Positions 32,327 through 39,518 of a stretch of 64,000 nt of DNA are shown one piece after another; within the stretch, counting starts at the first letter, position 1; each line of letters opens with the position of its first letter. Location: positions 1 to 64,000 of the forward strand of contig UQIW01000005.1 in assembly GCA_900541235.1 (NCBI GenBank), written 5' to 3'. The translations under genes and the position numbers were made by a program. Under the pieces are notes generated by a model. It did no database searches. It was given only the letters and a program-made list of their open reading frames with translations, and was not told where the DNA came from. This stretch comes from an uncultured Collinsella sp. (lineage in GTDB: Bacteria > Actinomycetota > Coriobacteriia > Coriobacteriales > Coriobacteriaceae).

Positions 32327-33133
32327 CTACCAAACGCGTGCGATAGCGAGACCATCGACTGCCGCGGCGCCGGCACGCTTGAGCTCCGCCGAGGCCGCTG
32401 CCATAGTCGCGCCTGTGGTAATGACATCGTCGATGAGCAGCAAACGACAGCCGCGCACATCCTCGACCGTCTCGTACATGCCCCGGGCACGTTCCCGGCG
32501 CTCGACGCGACCGAGCTCGCGCTGGTCACCATGACCGTATTTGACCAGGGCGTCCAGCAACGGCACGCCCGAAAGATCGCAAAACGAGCGCGCGATTGCT
32601 TCCATATGGTCGAATCCACGCCGCCGAAACGCCGCCGCAGTCGCGGGCACAAATACCACCGCGTCGACACCGGACAGCACGCCGCCGTAGCGATCGGGGG
32701 CTGCCACCTGGGCATGCAGGGCGGTGTCGTAGAGTAGCTCCGCCAGATACGGTGCCAGGCGGCGCTCGCCCGCATCCTTGTACGCCTTGATGATGCGCGG
32801 CAGCGGATGTGCGTAGACGGCACACGCCAGGCAGCGATCGAGCACCTCGGCCATTGCCGAAGACGTGCCCTCGACCGAACACTCGGTGCACAGCAAATCC
32901 CCAAACGGGGCGCCACATCGGATGCAGCTATGGCACGGATCGATGAGCGCGAATGAGGCCAGGCAATCCTGGCAAATCAGCGCACCGGAACGCTCGCAGC
33001 CGGCGCATCGCGTGGGCGACAACGCCTCGAGCGCCTCGTACGTCGCGCGCTCGGCAAGCGGTAGCAATTCGTCCGCAAACGGTAGGGTGTCAGCACCCTG
33101 CAAGCGACTCAACACATTCAAATGTCTCTTCAT
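32327..33133 (-). CDS. comF: ComF-family phosphoribosyltransferase-like protein
   Basis: 268 residues. An N-terminal double zinc-binding region (CAGCERSGALICQDC and CIRCGAPFGDLLCTEC) precedes a phosphoribosyltransferase domain that ends with the PRPP-binding loop LLLIDDVITTGATM. ComF/GntX proteins take part in DNA uptake in competent bacteria, where ComFC assists the helicase ComFA. No other competence gene is in the window. It is followed closely by the nuclease-like gene in the same direction, so the pair may act on DNA together; that link is inference. Confidence 0.88.
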   Translation of the reverse strand: MKRHLNVLSRLQGADTLPFADELLPLAERATYEALEALSPTRCAGCERSGALICQDCLASFALIDPCHSCIRCGAPFGDLLCTECSVEGTSSAMAEVLDRCLACAVYAHPLPRIIKAYKDAGERRLAPYLAELLYDTALHAQVAAPDRYGGVLSGVDAVVFVPATAAAFRRRGFDHMEAIARSFCDLSGVPLLDALVKYGHGDQRELGRVERRERARGMYETVEDVRGCRLLLIDDVITTGATMAAASAELKRAGAAAVDGLAIARVW

Positions 33134-33234
33134 GACACAACCCTCCCTACGCGAAGGCGAAGGGAGGGTTGTCGGTGTAGAGCCATGATACCCAGAGGCG
33201 CTGGGGTCAGGCGGGTTACATCCGCTTACGGACG

Positions 33235-34929
33235 TTATTCGCCGGCAGGCGGTTTCGGTGAGGACGAGGTGTGGGTCGAGCCTTCGCCACCGTCCTGGCG
33301 CGGCTTGCGGGAGCGACGGCGACGGCGACGCTTTTGACCCTGGTCGGTCGAGCCTTCGCCATCGCGATCCTCACGCGGTTCGCGCTCGTCGCGAGAGCCG
33401 CCGCGCGAAGCCTTGGCGGCAGCTCCCCCGCCATCGCCGGGGCGACGGCGCGTGACCTTGACTTCACCGTCCGAAACCTGATCGGCCACAGAAGGAACCG
33501 AGGGCTTCTGCTGCGTGCCCGAGGAATGGCGACGACGCGGACGTGACGCGCGCTCCTCCTCGCCACGCGGCTTGCCAGCCTTGTCGGCAGGCGCGTCGGA
33601 ACCCGAGCCACCCTTGGGAGCGGCACCGGCCTCGCGAGCGGCTGCGGCGCGGAAGGCGTCCTCGCGCTCCTCGCTCGACAGGTGACGGCGACGACGGCGC
33701 GTGGGGTTCATGCCACCGCCGCGGTTTTGCTGCTGGGGCTGCTGAGCCTCGCGCTCGCGGGAAGCGTTCTTACCCGCGGCCTCGCCATTGTCGACGGACG
33801 CCGCGCGCTTGCGGCGGCGACGGCCACCAGCTGCCTCCTCGGCCTCGGGTGCCTCGGCCTTGCCGCGGCCCTTTCCACGGCCACGGCCCTCGCCCTGGCC
33901 CTGAGCGGTGCGAGCATCGGATTCGGCATCGCGACGACGGCGCTTGGGCATCGATGTGCCGGCCAGACGATCGGCACTCGACAGGCCATCGCCCACGTCA
34001 ACGCCGTTCTCGCGATCGAGTTCCATGAGCGCCAGGCGCATCTCGGGCGACTCGATGCGCTCGAGCACATCGCGCGTCACACAGTCGGGGCGGCAGTTGC
34101 AGCCCTGTTCGGCGGCCTTCTTTTTGCAGCCCTCCGAGCACGTCATATCGGCCAGGTTGACCTTAAAGACCTTGCCGTTCTCCAGGCGCAGCACCAGCTG
34201 CTCACGCGGCGTGTCATATTCCTGGATACGCGCCTTGCCAAGCGGCGTATCGATGAGCGTCTTCTTTTTGGGCGCACGGCTCTTAAAGTCCTTGTACGCC
34301 TCGAACTCATAGCGCAGGCAGCACATCAGGCGGCCGCAAACGCCACTGATCTTGGACGAGTTGAGCGGCAGGTCCTGCTCTTTTGCCATGCGAATCGAGA
34401 CGGGCTCAAACTGTCCGCCAAAGCGCGTGCAGCAGAGCTCCTGTCCGCACTGGGCATAGCCGCCCACCAGGCGGGTCTCGTCGCGCACGCCAATCTGGCG
34501 CATGTCGACGCGAATGTGCAGCGTCGAGGACAAGTCCTTGACGAGCTGACGAAAATCGACGCGCTCCTCGGCCGCAAAATAGAACACGGCTTTCTCGCCG
34601 CCAAACAGGTACTCGACGCCGACCGGCTTCATCTCGAGGTCGAGCTCTTTGACGAGACGGCGGAAATCAACCATCGCCTCATCGCCCTGGATGGCCAGGT
34701 CGTCGGCAAGCTGCAGGTCGATGTCGCTCGCCACGCGCAGCACGGGCTTGAGCGGCTGGCCGATCTCGTCCTGCGGCACTTCGAAGGGGTCGGCCGTGAC
34801 CAGGCCGATCTCGGTTCCGCGCTCGGTGGAGCAAATGGCATAATCGGCCTCGAGGATATCCAGATCCTGCGGGTCGAACCACAGGTCGCGCGAGGCGTAG
34901 GTAAACTTAACGGGTACGACTAACGGCAT
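33235..34929 (-). CDS. ricT: RicT/PSP1-domain protein with long basic tail
   Basis: 564 residues. Residues 1-275 are the PSP1/RicT (YaaT) domain, with the cysteine pairs GQELCCTRFGG and CGRLMCCLRYEFE that hold an iron-sulphur cluster in the Bacillus Y-complex (RicA/F/T), a factor in RNase Y-dependent processing. A Cys cluster (CSEGCKKKAAEQGCNCRPDC) follows. The last ~240 residues are disordered and rich in Arg, Gly, Glu and Ala (KRRRRRRSRKPR at the end), which resembles RNA-binding tails. It overlaps holB by 10 bp, the common tmk-holB-ricT order. Confidence 0.88.
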   Translation of the reverse strand: MPLVVPVKFTYASRDLWFDPQDLDILEADYAICSTERGTEIGLVTADPFEVPQDEIGQPLKPVLRVASDIDLQLADDLAIQGDEAMVDFRRLVKELDLEMKPVGVEYLFGGEKAVFYFAAEERVDFRQLVKDLSSTLHIRVDMRQIGVRDETRLVGGYAQCGQELCCTRFGGQFEPVSIRMAKEQDLPLNSSKISGVCGRLMCCLRYEFEAYKDFKSRAPKKKTLIDTPLGKARIQEYDTPREQLVLRLENGKVFKVNLADMTCSEGCKKKAAEQGCNCRPDCVTRDVLERIESPEMRLALMELDRENGVDVGDGLSSADRLAGTSMPKRRRRDAESDARTAQGQGEGRGRGKGRGKAEAPEAEEAAGGRRRRKRAASVDNGEAAGKNASREREAQQPQQQNRGGGMNPTRRRRRHLSSEEREDAFRAAAAREAGAAPKGGSGSDAPADKAGKPRGEEERASRPRRRHSSGTQQKPSVPSVADQVSDGEVKVTRRRPGDGGGAAAKASRGGSRDEREPREDRDGEGSTDQGQKRRRRRRSRKPRQDGGEGSTHTSSSPKPPAGE

Positions 34930-36047
34930 TTCAGTGCCTTCCTGATATCGAACAGCATGACCTCGATGGCCAGCTGGGGAGTAACGTTTCTGGCGATGTT
35001 GCGCTCGGCGGTCGCGACCGCCTCGAGCGCCCGGGTGGCACCCGCAACATTCGTCGCGGCGGCAAGCCGACCGATCGTGTCGCGCACATCCTCGTTCACG
35101 ACGTCGGCCGCCTCATCCTGAAGCGTCAGCAGCACGTCGCGCATGAGCGTCCGCGCGCTCGCCAGCGCTTCCATGATACCCGAACGCTCGCGCGCGTTGA
35201 GTTCGCGCTTGTTGCGGTCCTCAAGCTGCTTCAATGCTCCACGCGACAGGTAATCGGCGTTTTGCTCGAGCACCTTTTCCTGCGTGGACTTGACCTCGGC
35301 GAGCGGCGCCTTAACGGCGACGATGAGTGACTTGGCGCGGCTGAGCACGTCGGCCTCGTCGGCGGCGATAAGCGAATCGATGGCGCGAACCATCTGACGG
35401 CGGGCGTCCTGGCGCTCGGCGCTCTTGAGGAACTCGATGCCACGCGTGGGGCTTCCCGCTACGGCGACGGCCATGCGGCAACGCGCAGGGTCCTGACCGG
35501 TGGCGCGGCTCACGGCCTGCGCGGCGACGACGGGCGATACCAGCCGAAACGGCACGCACTGGCAGCGGCTCACGATGGTGGGCAACATCACGTCTGCCGA
35601 GGTGCCCAGCAGGATGAACATAACGCCCTCGGGCGGCTCCTCGAGTGTTTTGAGCAGTGCGTTGGCGGTGTTGGCGCGCAGTTGCTCGGCACGGTCGATG
35701 ATGTAGACCTTGGCCTTGGCACGGATGGGCGCCAGCGGAACGTCGTCGAGCAGCTCGCGGGTCTGGGCGATGAGGTAGCCCGTGGCGCTCTCGGGCGTGT
35801 AATAGTGCACGTCGGGGTGCGTATGGCGGGCGACGCGCACGCAGCTATCGCATGAGCCGCAGCCATCCTGCTCGCACAGGAAGGCTTGGGCGAGCGCCCA
35901 CGCGGCGTCGAGCTTGCCCGCGCCGGGCGCGCCCAAAAACAGGTAGGCGTGCGATGCGCGACCGCTGGCGACGGCATTGGTCAAAAAGTCGCGCACGCGC
36001 TCTTGGGTGTCGAGCTTGGCCAGCAGGCTTGCCTGAGCGGGGGCCAT
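34920..36047 (-). CDS. holB: DNA polymerase III subunit delta'
   Basis: 375 residues of the clamp-loader AAA+ family. SHAYLFLGAPGAGKLDAAWALAQAFLC is a modified Walker A, with a following zinc module (CEQDGCGSCDSCVRV). YIIDRAEQLRANTANALLKTLEEPP and ILLGTSADVMLPTIVSRCQ complete the delta' pattern; the second threonine/serine of a normal P-loop is replaced, as usual for this non-ATPase subunit. The start MAPAQASL lies 1 base after the tmk stop. Position between tmk and ricT supports the call. Confidence 0.92.
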   Translation of the reverse strand: MAPAQASLLAKLDTQERVRDFLTNAVASGRASHAYLFLGAPGAGKLDAAWALAQAFLCEQDGCGSCDSCVRVARHTHPDVHYYTPESATGYLIAQTRELLDDVPLAPIRAKAKVYIIDRAEQLRANTANALLKTLEEPPEGVMFILLGTSADVMLPTIVSRCQCVPFRLVSPVVAAQAVSRATGQDPARCRMAVAVAGSPTRGIEFLKSAERQDARRQMVRAIDSLIAADEADVLSRAKSLIVAVKAPLAEVKSTQEKVLEQNADYLSRGALKQLEDRNKRELNARERSGIMEALASARTLMRDVLLTLQDEAADVVNEDVRDTIGRLAAATNVAGATRALEAVATAERNIARNVTPQLAIEVMLFDIRKALKCR

Positions 36048-36048
36048 G

Positions 36049-36732
36049 TTACTCGGCCTCCTGGGCAAGCGCGGCGGTGACGGCGTCTTGCGGAATGTCG
36101 AGACCGTATGCGCGAATCTGCTCGACCGTCTTCTCGAAGACTTCCTCGACGGTCGCAGTGGCGTCGATGAGTTTTACGCGGTTTGGTTCCTCGGCGGCAA
36201 TGGCGCAAAATCCCTGGTAGACGCGCTCTTGGAAGGTCATGCCTTTTGCCTCCATGCGATCTGCCGCGCCACGGGCTGCCATGCGTAGCGCCGCCTGCTC
36301 GGGTGTGATGTGGTAGACGAGCGTGAGCGCCGGATGCGTACCGGCGACAGCCAGGTTGTTGGCATCGCGTACCATCTGACGGTCGAGACCGTCGGCAAAC
36401 GCCTGATAGCAGGTCGTGGAATCGTAGAAGCGGTCGCACAGGACCACCTTGCCGGCCGCGAGGGCGGGCGCGATAACCTCATGCACTAGCTGGGCGCGCG
36501 CCGCCTCGTAGAGCAACAGCTCGCAAGTATCGCCCATCGCCGTATTGGCGGGGTCGAGCAGCAGGGCGCGGATCTTTTCGCTGATGGCGGTACCGCCCGG
36601 CTCGCGCAGGCTCACAACCTGGTAGCCAGCGAGTTCAAGAGCGCGGGCAAGCAGGCGCGCCTGCGTGGACTTGCCGGCGCCATCGACGCCCTCGAGCGTG
36701 ATAAAGCTATGTTGAGCGGGCTCAAAAGCCAT
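36049..36732 (-). CDS. tmk: Thymidylate kinase
   Basis: 227 residues. It phosphorylates dTMP to dTDP. The P-loop is ITLEGVDGAGKSTQARLL, LREPGGTAISEKIR is the conserved DR/REPG motif, CDRFYDSTTCYQAFADGLD is the nucleotide-binding and LID-adjacent region, and RMEAKGMTFQERVYQGF is the LID. It is the first gene of tmk-holB-ricT, with stop and start codons almost touching, so the three are co-translated for DNA replication and RNA processing. Confidence 0.95.
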   Translation of the reverse strand: MAFEPAQHSFITLEGVDGAGKSTQARLLARALELAGYQVVSLREPGGTAISEKIRALLLDPANTAMGDTCELLLYEAARAQLVHEVIAPALAAGKVVLCDRFYDSTTCYQAFADGLDRQMVRDANNLAVAGTHPALTLVYHITPEQAALRMAARGAADRMEAKGMTFQERVYQGFCAIAAEEPNRVKLIDATATVEEVFEKTVEQIRAYGLDIPQDAVTAALAQEAE

Positions 36733-36834
36733 GGGCGCAGCCCCTTCCTACAAGGCGCGTAAATGCAGATATATCAACCAAGCCATGATACCCCAGTGCT
36801 CGGCGCGTCCCCAATGGCTAAAGGTGCCTTTCCA

Positions 36835-36903
36835 AAGTTGCGGTGAAATAGGGACTGATTGAAGCTCTGAGACCGCCAAACAGTCCCTATTTCACCGCAA
36901 CTT
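36835..36903. repeat. 69-bp palindrome with perfect 23-bp arms
   Basis: The arms (36835-36857 and 36881-36903, core GGTGAAATAGGGACTG) are exact inverses around a 23-bp centre. It sits between tmk and the divergent zinc-ribbon gene, upstream of both promoters. No T-run follows on either side, so it is not an ordinary terminator. Confidence 0.88.
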
Positions 36904-36971
36904 ATGAAGGGGAATTTTGGACGCTGGGTATAATCGTCGTATTGCATTGAAATGTGGCGAAAGGAGTGGCA

Positions 36972-37964
36972 ATGTCTCGGTATTGCGCCTCGTGCGGCAA
37001 ACTTCTTGCAGATAATGCCAAGTTCTGCACCTCGTGCGGTGCACCCGTTGAGCAAACAACCGCAAGCGATAGCCAGCCCGCTTTTGAGCAGACCGGTTCC
37101 CTCGATACGCCGCAAGCCAAGGCGGACGACCCCCTCGCCTATCGCCCCGACCCCGCCGCAGGCCCCGCGGCCGTCGAGACCACGCAGCGCATACCCGTCG
37201 CGAGCGGCTCGCCCCAACAGCAGCCGGCTCCCGCATACGCGCCCGCTTCGCCACAGACCCCCGCTCCCAAAAAGAGCGGCATCGGGCCGCTTATCGCCGT
37301 TATCGTTGTGCTGGTGGCGATCATCATCGCCCTGGTCGTTTTCTTTGTGATCAAGCCTTTCGACAACGCCGCCACGCAGACGACTGCCGAGGTAGCTAAG
37401 CTGCACCATGACGTCGACGACGATGACCTAAAGCCTCTCGGCGATCCCAACAGCCTGTACGACGATGACGACGATGATGACGATGACGACGAGGATGGCG
37501 GCGAAGCAACGCTCTCTGAGCAGAACCTCTACCGCCGACTGAGCGAATACTACGACCTGCTCGAAGATCTCGACAGCCAGGTCCGTGGCTGCGCGCAGAA
37601 CTTCAACGGCAACTATCTGGAAGAGGATCGAACCACCCGTCAAAATCTCGCCGACGTCGCCGAGCGCACGGAGGACACCATCGAGCAGTATTACGACATC
37701 GTCGAGGACCTGGAGGTCCCGACGAGCTCCAAGAACTACAGCTCCTGGAAGGACATCATCGCCCTGTACGACGACCTGGATCACCGCATTGACGCAATCT
37801 GTGATGCCTGGGAGATCAGCCTGAAATACGCCAAGCCTGCGGACCACAAGAATGAGATCGTGGCGCCGCTGTCGCGCGACAACGTGGCGGGCACCAATGA
37901 CAATAAGTACCGCCTAGACTTTGAGGAGCGCTATCCCGGCGCCAAGCCTGTCGAGGTGAACTAG
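36972..37964 (+). CDS. Zinc-ribbon membrane protein of unknown function
   Basis: 330 residues. An N-terminal zinc ribbon (YCASCGKLLADNAKFCTSCGAPV) leads into a ~75-residue Pro/Ala/Gln-rich linker and one membrane helix (GPLIAVIVVLVAIIIALVVFFVI, about 105-128). An outside domain with a run of more than ten Asp residues and a helical C-terminal part (LYRRLSEYYDLLEDLDSQVRG, and YYDIVEDLEVP) follows. The family is unknown. The ATG at 36972 was chosen because AAAGGAG lies 6 bases upstream; a GTG at 36954 is in frame. No operon partner follows. Confidence 0.8.
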   Translation: MSRYCASCGKLLADNAKFCTSCGAPVEQTTASDSQPAFEQTGSLDTPQAKADDPLAYRPDPAAGPAAVETTQRIPVASGSPQQQPAPAYAPASPQTPAPKKSGIGPLIAVIVVLVAIIIALVVFFVIKPFDNAATQTTAEVAKLHHDVDDDDLKPLGDPNSLYDDDDDDDDDDEDGGEATLSEQNLYRRLSEYYDLLEDLDSQVRGCAQNFNGNYLEEDRTTRQNLADVAERTEDTIEQYYDIVEDLEVPTSSKNYSSWKDIIALYDDLDHRIDAICDAWEISLKYAKPADHKNEIVAPLSRDNVAGTNDNKYRLDFEERYPGAKPVEVN

Positions 37965-38025
37965 CGCTTTGTCGTTCCTGAGCCGGCAGTTAGGGACGTT
38001 CCTAAACTGCCGGCAGAAAAAGAAC

Positions 38026-38278
38026 GTCCATTACAGTCGAAATTGTCAGCCCGGGACCATCTCGGGCTACGATTGAGGCGCGCCCAGAACGGGCCGCCGA
38101 CCGGGCGCCCGCGCACGGCCGAACGTCCCTGCCCCCGAGAGGGCCTGTTGGGTGCTGCCGGCGCGGGACGCGCCGCCCCCGACGGCTGATAGGAAAGTGC
38201 CGGGCAGGTGCCGCGGCTGGTAATGTGAGTGCCGAGGGGGAGGCCATCCGGTCGAACGACTACCGGAAGGATACCACC
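38026..38278 (+). ncRNA. Candidate bridge-RNA region of the IS110 element
   Basis: IS110-group elements are known to encode a bridge RNA in the non-coding end upstream of the recombinase; it pairs with donor and target DNA. This stretch is non-coding, of suitable length and rich in possible stems (GGCGCCCGCG, CCCGAGAGGG, CCGGCGCGGGACGCGCCG). I cannot fold it here, so exact ends and loops are not given. Confidence 0.45.
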
Positions 38279-39412
38279 GTGAAAGCGACATCCACCAGAC
38301 CCGCGGCCGTGCTCGGCCTGGACGTCGGCAAGTCATCGCACTGGGCCTGCCTGATCGACCGCGACGGGGAGGTGCTGGCCAGCGCCCCCGTCCGCAACAG
38401 GGAGGCCGAGCTCGACGCGCTGTTCGCCTCCGCGCCCGCCGGCACGCTCGTCGTCGTCGACCAGTTCCGCAACATAGGGTCCCTCGCCGTGAGGCGGGCC
38501 CGCGCCGCGGGGCTCGGGGTCGCCTACCTGCCCGGGCTCGCCGCCAGCCGCGCCGCGGGCCTGTTCGCCGGCGAGGCCAAGACCGACGAGCGCGACGCCG
38601 CGGTGATCGCGCGGACCGCCTTGGGCGTGCCGGACTCCCTGTCGGGGGTCCCGGGCCGCGGCGAGGCCCTCGAGGCCGCCCGCGCCCTCTCGTCGCAGCG
38701 CGACCACGTCGTCGCCTGCGCGACCAGGGACAAGAACCGCCTGCGCGCGGTGCTGCTCGAGTCCTGCCCGGCCCTCGAGGCCGCGGTCGACCTGTCGGAC
38801 CGGCGGTGGCTGGAGCTGCTCGCCGGGTTCGGCGGGGCGTGGGGGATCGCCCGCTCCGGGGCCGAGGGCCCGCGGGCCGAGGCCGCCGGGGAGGCCGCGG
38901 CCGCCTCCACCGCGCCCCCGCCGGCGCTCGTCGAGGCCGAGAACAGGCAGGTCAGGTTCCTGGCCGCCCGGATATCGGAGGCCCTCGACGAGGCCGGGGC
39001 CCTCGAGGCCGAGACGGCGGCGCTGCTCGAGGGCGACGAGACCTACGCGTGCCTGCTCACCGTGCCCGGCATCGGCCCGAGGACCGCGGCGCAGCTCGCG
39101 GTGTCGGTCGACATCGGGAGGTTCCCGGACCACGACCACCTGGCCTCGTACTGCGGCATAGCCCCGAGGGTGAGGAGCTCCGGCACGTCGGTGAGGTCGG
39201 TCAGGGCGTCCAGGCGCGGCGACGCGAGGCTCAAGTCCCTGCTGATCTTCTCGTGCAACAGCCTGGTGAGGTCCTCGGGGCGCTACGGCGAGTACTACCG
39301 GGCCTGCAGGGCGCGGGGCATGGGGCACGGGCGGGCGCTCAAGGCCGTCGCGAGGAAGCGGCTCAGGGCGATATACGCCGTGATGCGCGACCGGGTGCCC
39401 TACCGGGAGTAG
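38279..39412 (+). CDS. IS110-family transposase (bridge-RNA-guided recombinase type)
   Basis: 377 residues. The N-terminal RuvC-like DEDD domain starts VLGLDVGKSSHWACLIDRDGE and continues TLVVVDQFRNIG and AKTDERDAAVIA, giving the expected acidic residues. The C-terminal Tnp domain has TVPGIGPRTAAQLAVSVDIGRFPDHDHLASYCGIAPRVRSSG, the region with the catalytic serine of the family. GTG 38279 follows GGAAGGA at good spacing; an upstream in-frame GTG at 38225 lies in the non-coding end. The frame is intact, so the element may be active. Confidence 0.92.
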   Translation: MKATSTRPAAVLGLDVGKSSHWACLIDRDGEVLASAPVRNREAELDALFASAPAGTLVVVDQFRNIGSLAVRRARAAGLGVAYLPGLAASRAAGLFAGEAKTDERDAAVIARTALGVPDSLSGVPGRGEALEAARALSSQRDHVVACATRDKNRLRAVLLESCPALEAAVDLSDRRWLELLAGFGGAWGIARSGAEGPRAEAAGEAAAASTAPPPALVEAENRQVRFLAARISEALDEAGALEAETAALLEGDETYACLLTVPGIGPRTAAQLAVSVDIGRFPDHDHLASYCGIAPRVRSSGTSVRSVRASRRGDARLKSLLIFSCNSLVRSSGRYGEYYRACRARGMGHGRALKAVARKRLRAIYAVMRDRVPYRE

Positions 39413-39460
39413 CCCCGACGGTTGACAAAACTATAGGAACACCTAACTGCCGGTCAAAAA

Positions 39461-39496
39461 AACGAGCGAGGATCGCGGGGTCCTCGCTCGTTTTTT
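39461..39496. terminator. Bidirectional terminator of topA
   Basis: AACGAGCGAGGA pairs with TCCTCGCTCGTT; the plus strand then has TTTTTT and the minus strand TTTTTTT. It lies 23 bp after the topA stop and just beyond the IS element. Confidence 0.9.
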
Positions 39497-39518
39497 GGGC
39501 AATGTTTCGACTGCGCCG

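Larger units (their letters stand above)
38022..39440 (+). mobile_element. IS110-family insertion sequence
   Basis: About 1.42 kb: a 250-bp GC-rich non-coding left end, the transposase gene, and a short right end with TTGACA at 39422-39427. The sequence GAAC occurs at both proposed edges (38022-38025 and 39437-39440). If the element is removed at GAAC, the flanks form one palindrome: GCCGGCAGTTAGG..GTTC (37982-38001) against GAACACCTAACTGCCGGTC (39437-39455). Codon use is markedly more GC-rich than in the neighbours. The edges are inferred from this reconstruction. Confidence 0.75.

Noticed and set aside
32316..32916. Upstream extension of the nuclease-like gene through comF
   Set aside because: The added residues are an out-of-frame translation of comF, which has clear zinc and PRPP-binding motifs; a start near 32316 is more credible.
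36835..36903. Palindrome considered as a terminator of a converging gene
   Set aside because: The flanking genes diverge and no T-run follows on either strand.
37982..38013. Hairpin GCCGGCAGTT/AACTGCCGGC after the zinc-ribbon gene considered a plain terminator
   Set aside because: It lacks a clean T-run and fits better as part of the larger palindrome that the IS110 element interrupts.
38333..39328. 331-codon minus-strand frame inside the IS110 transposase
   Set aside because: Low-complexity Gly/Arg/Pro content typical of a shadow frame; the plus-strand frame is an intact transposase.
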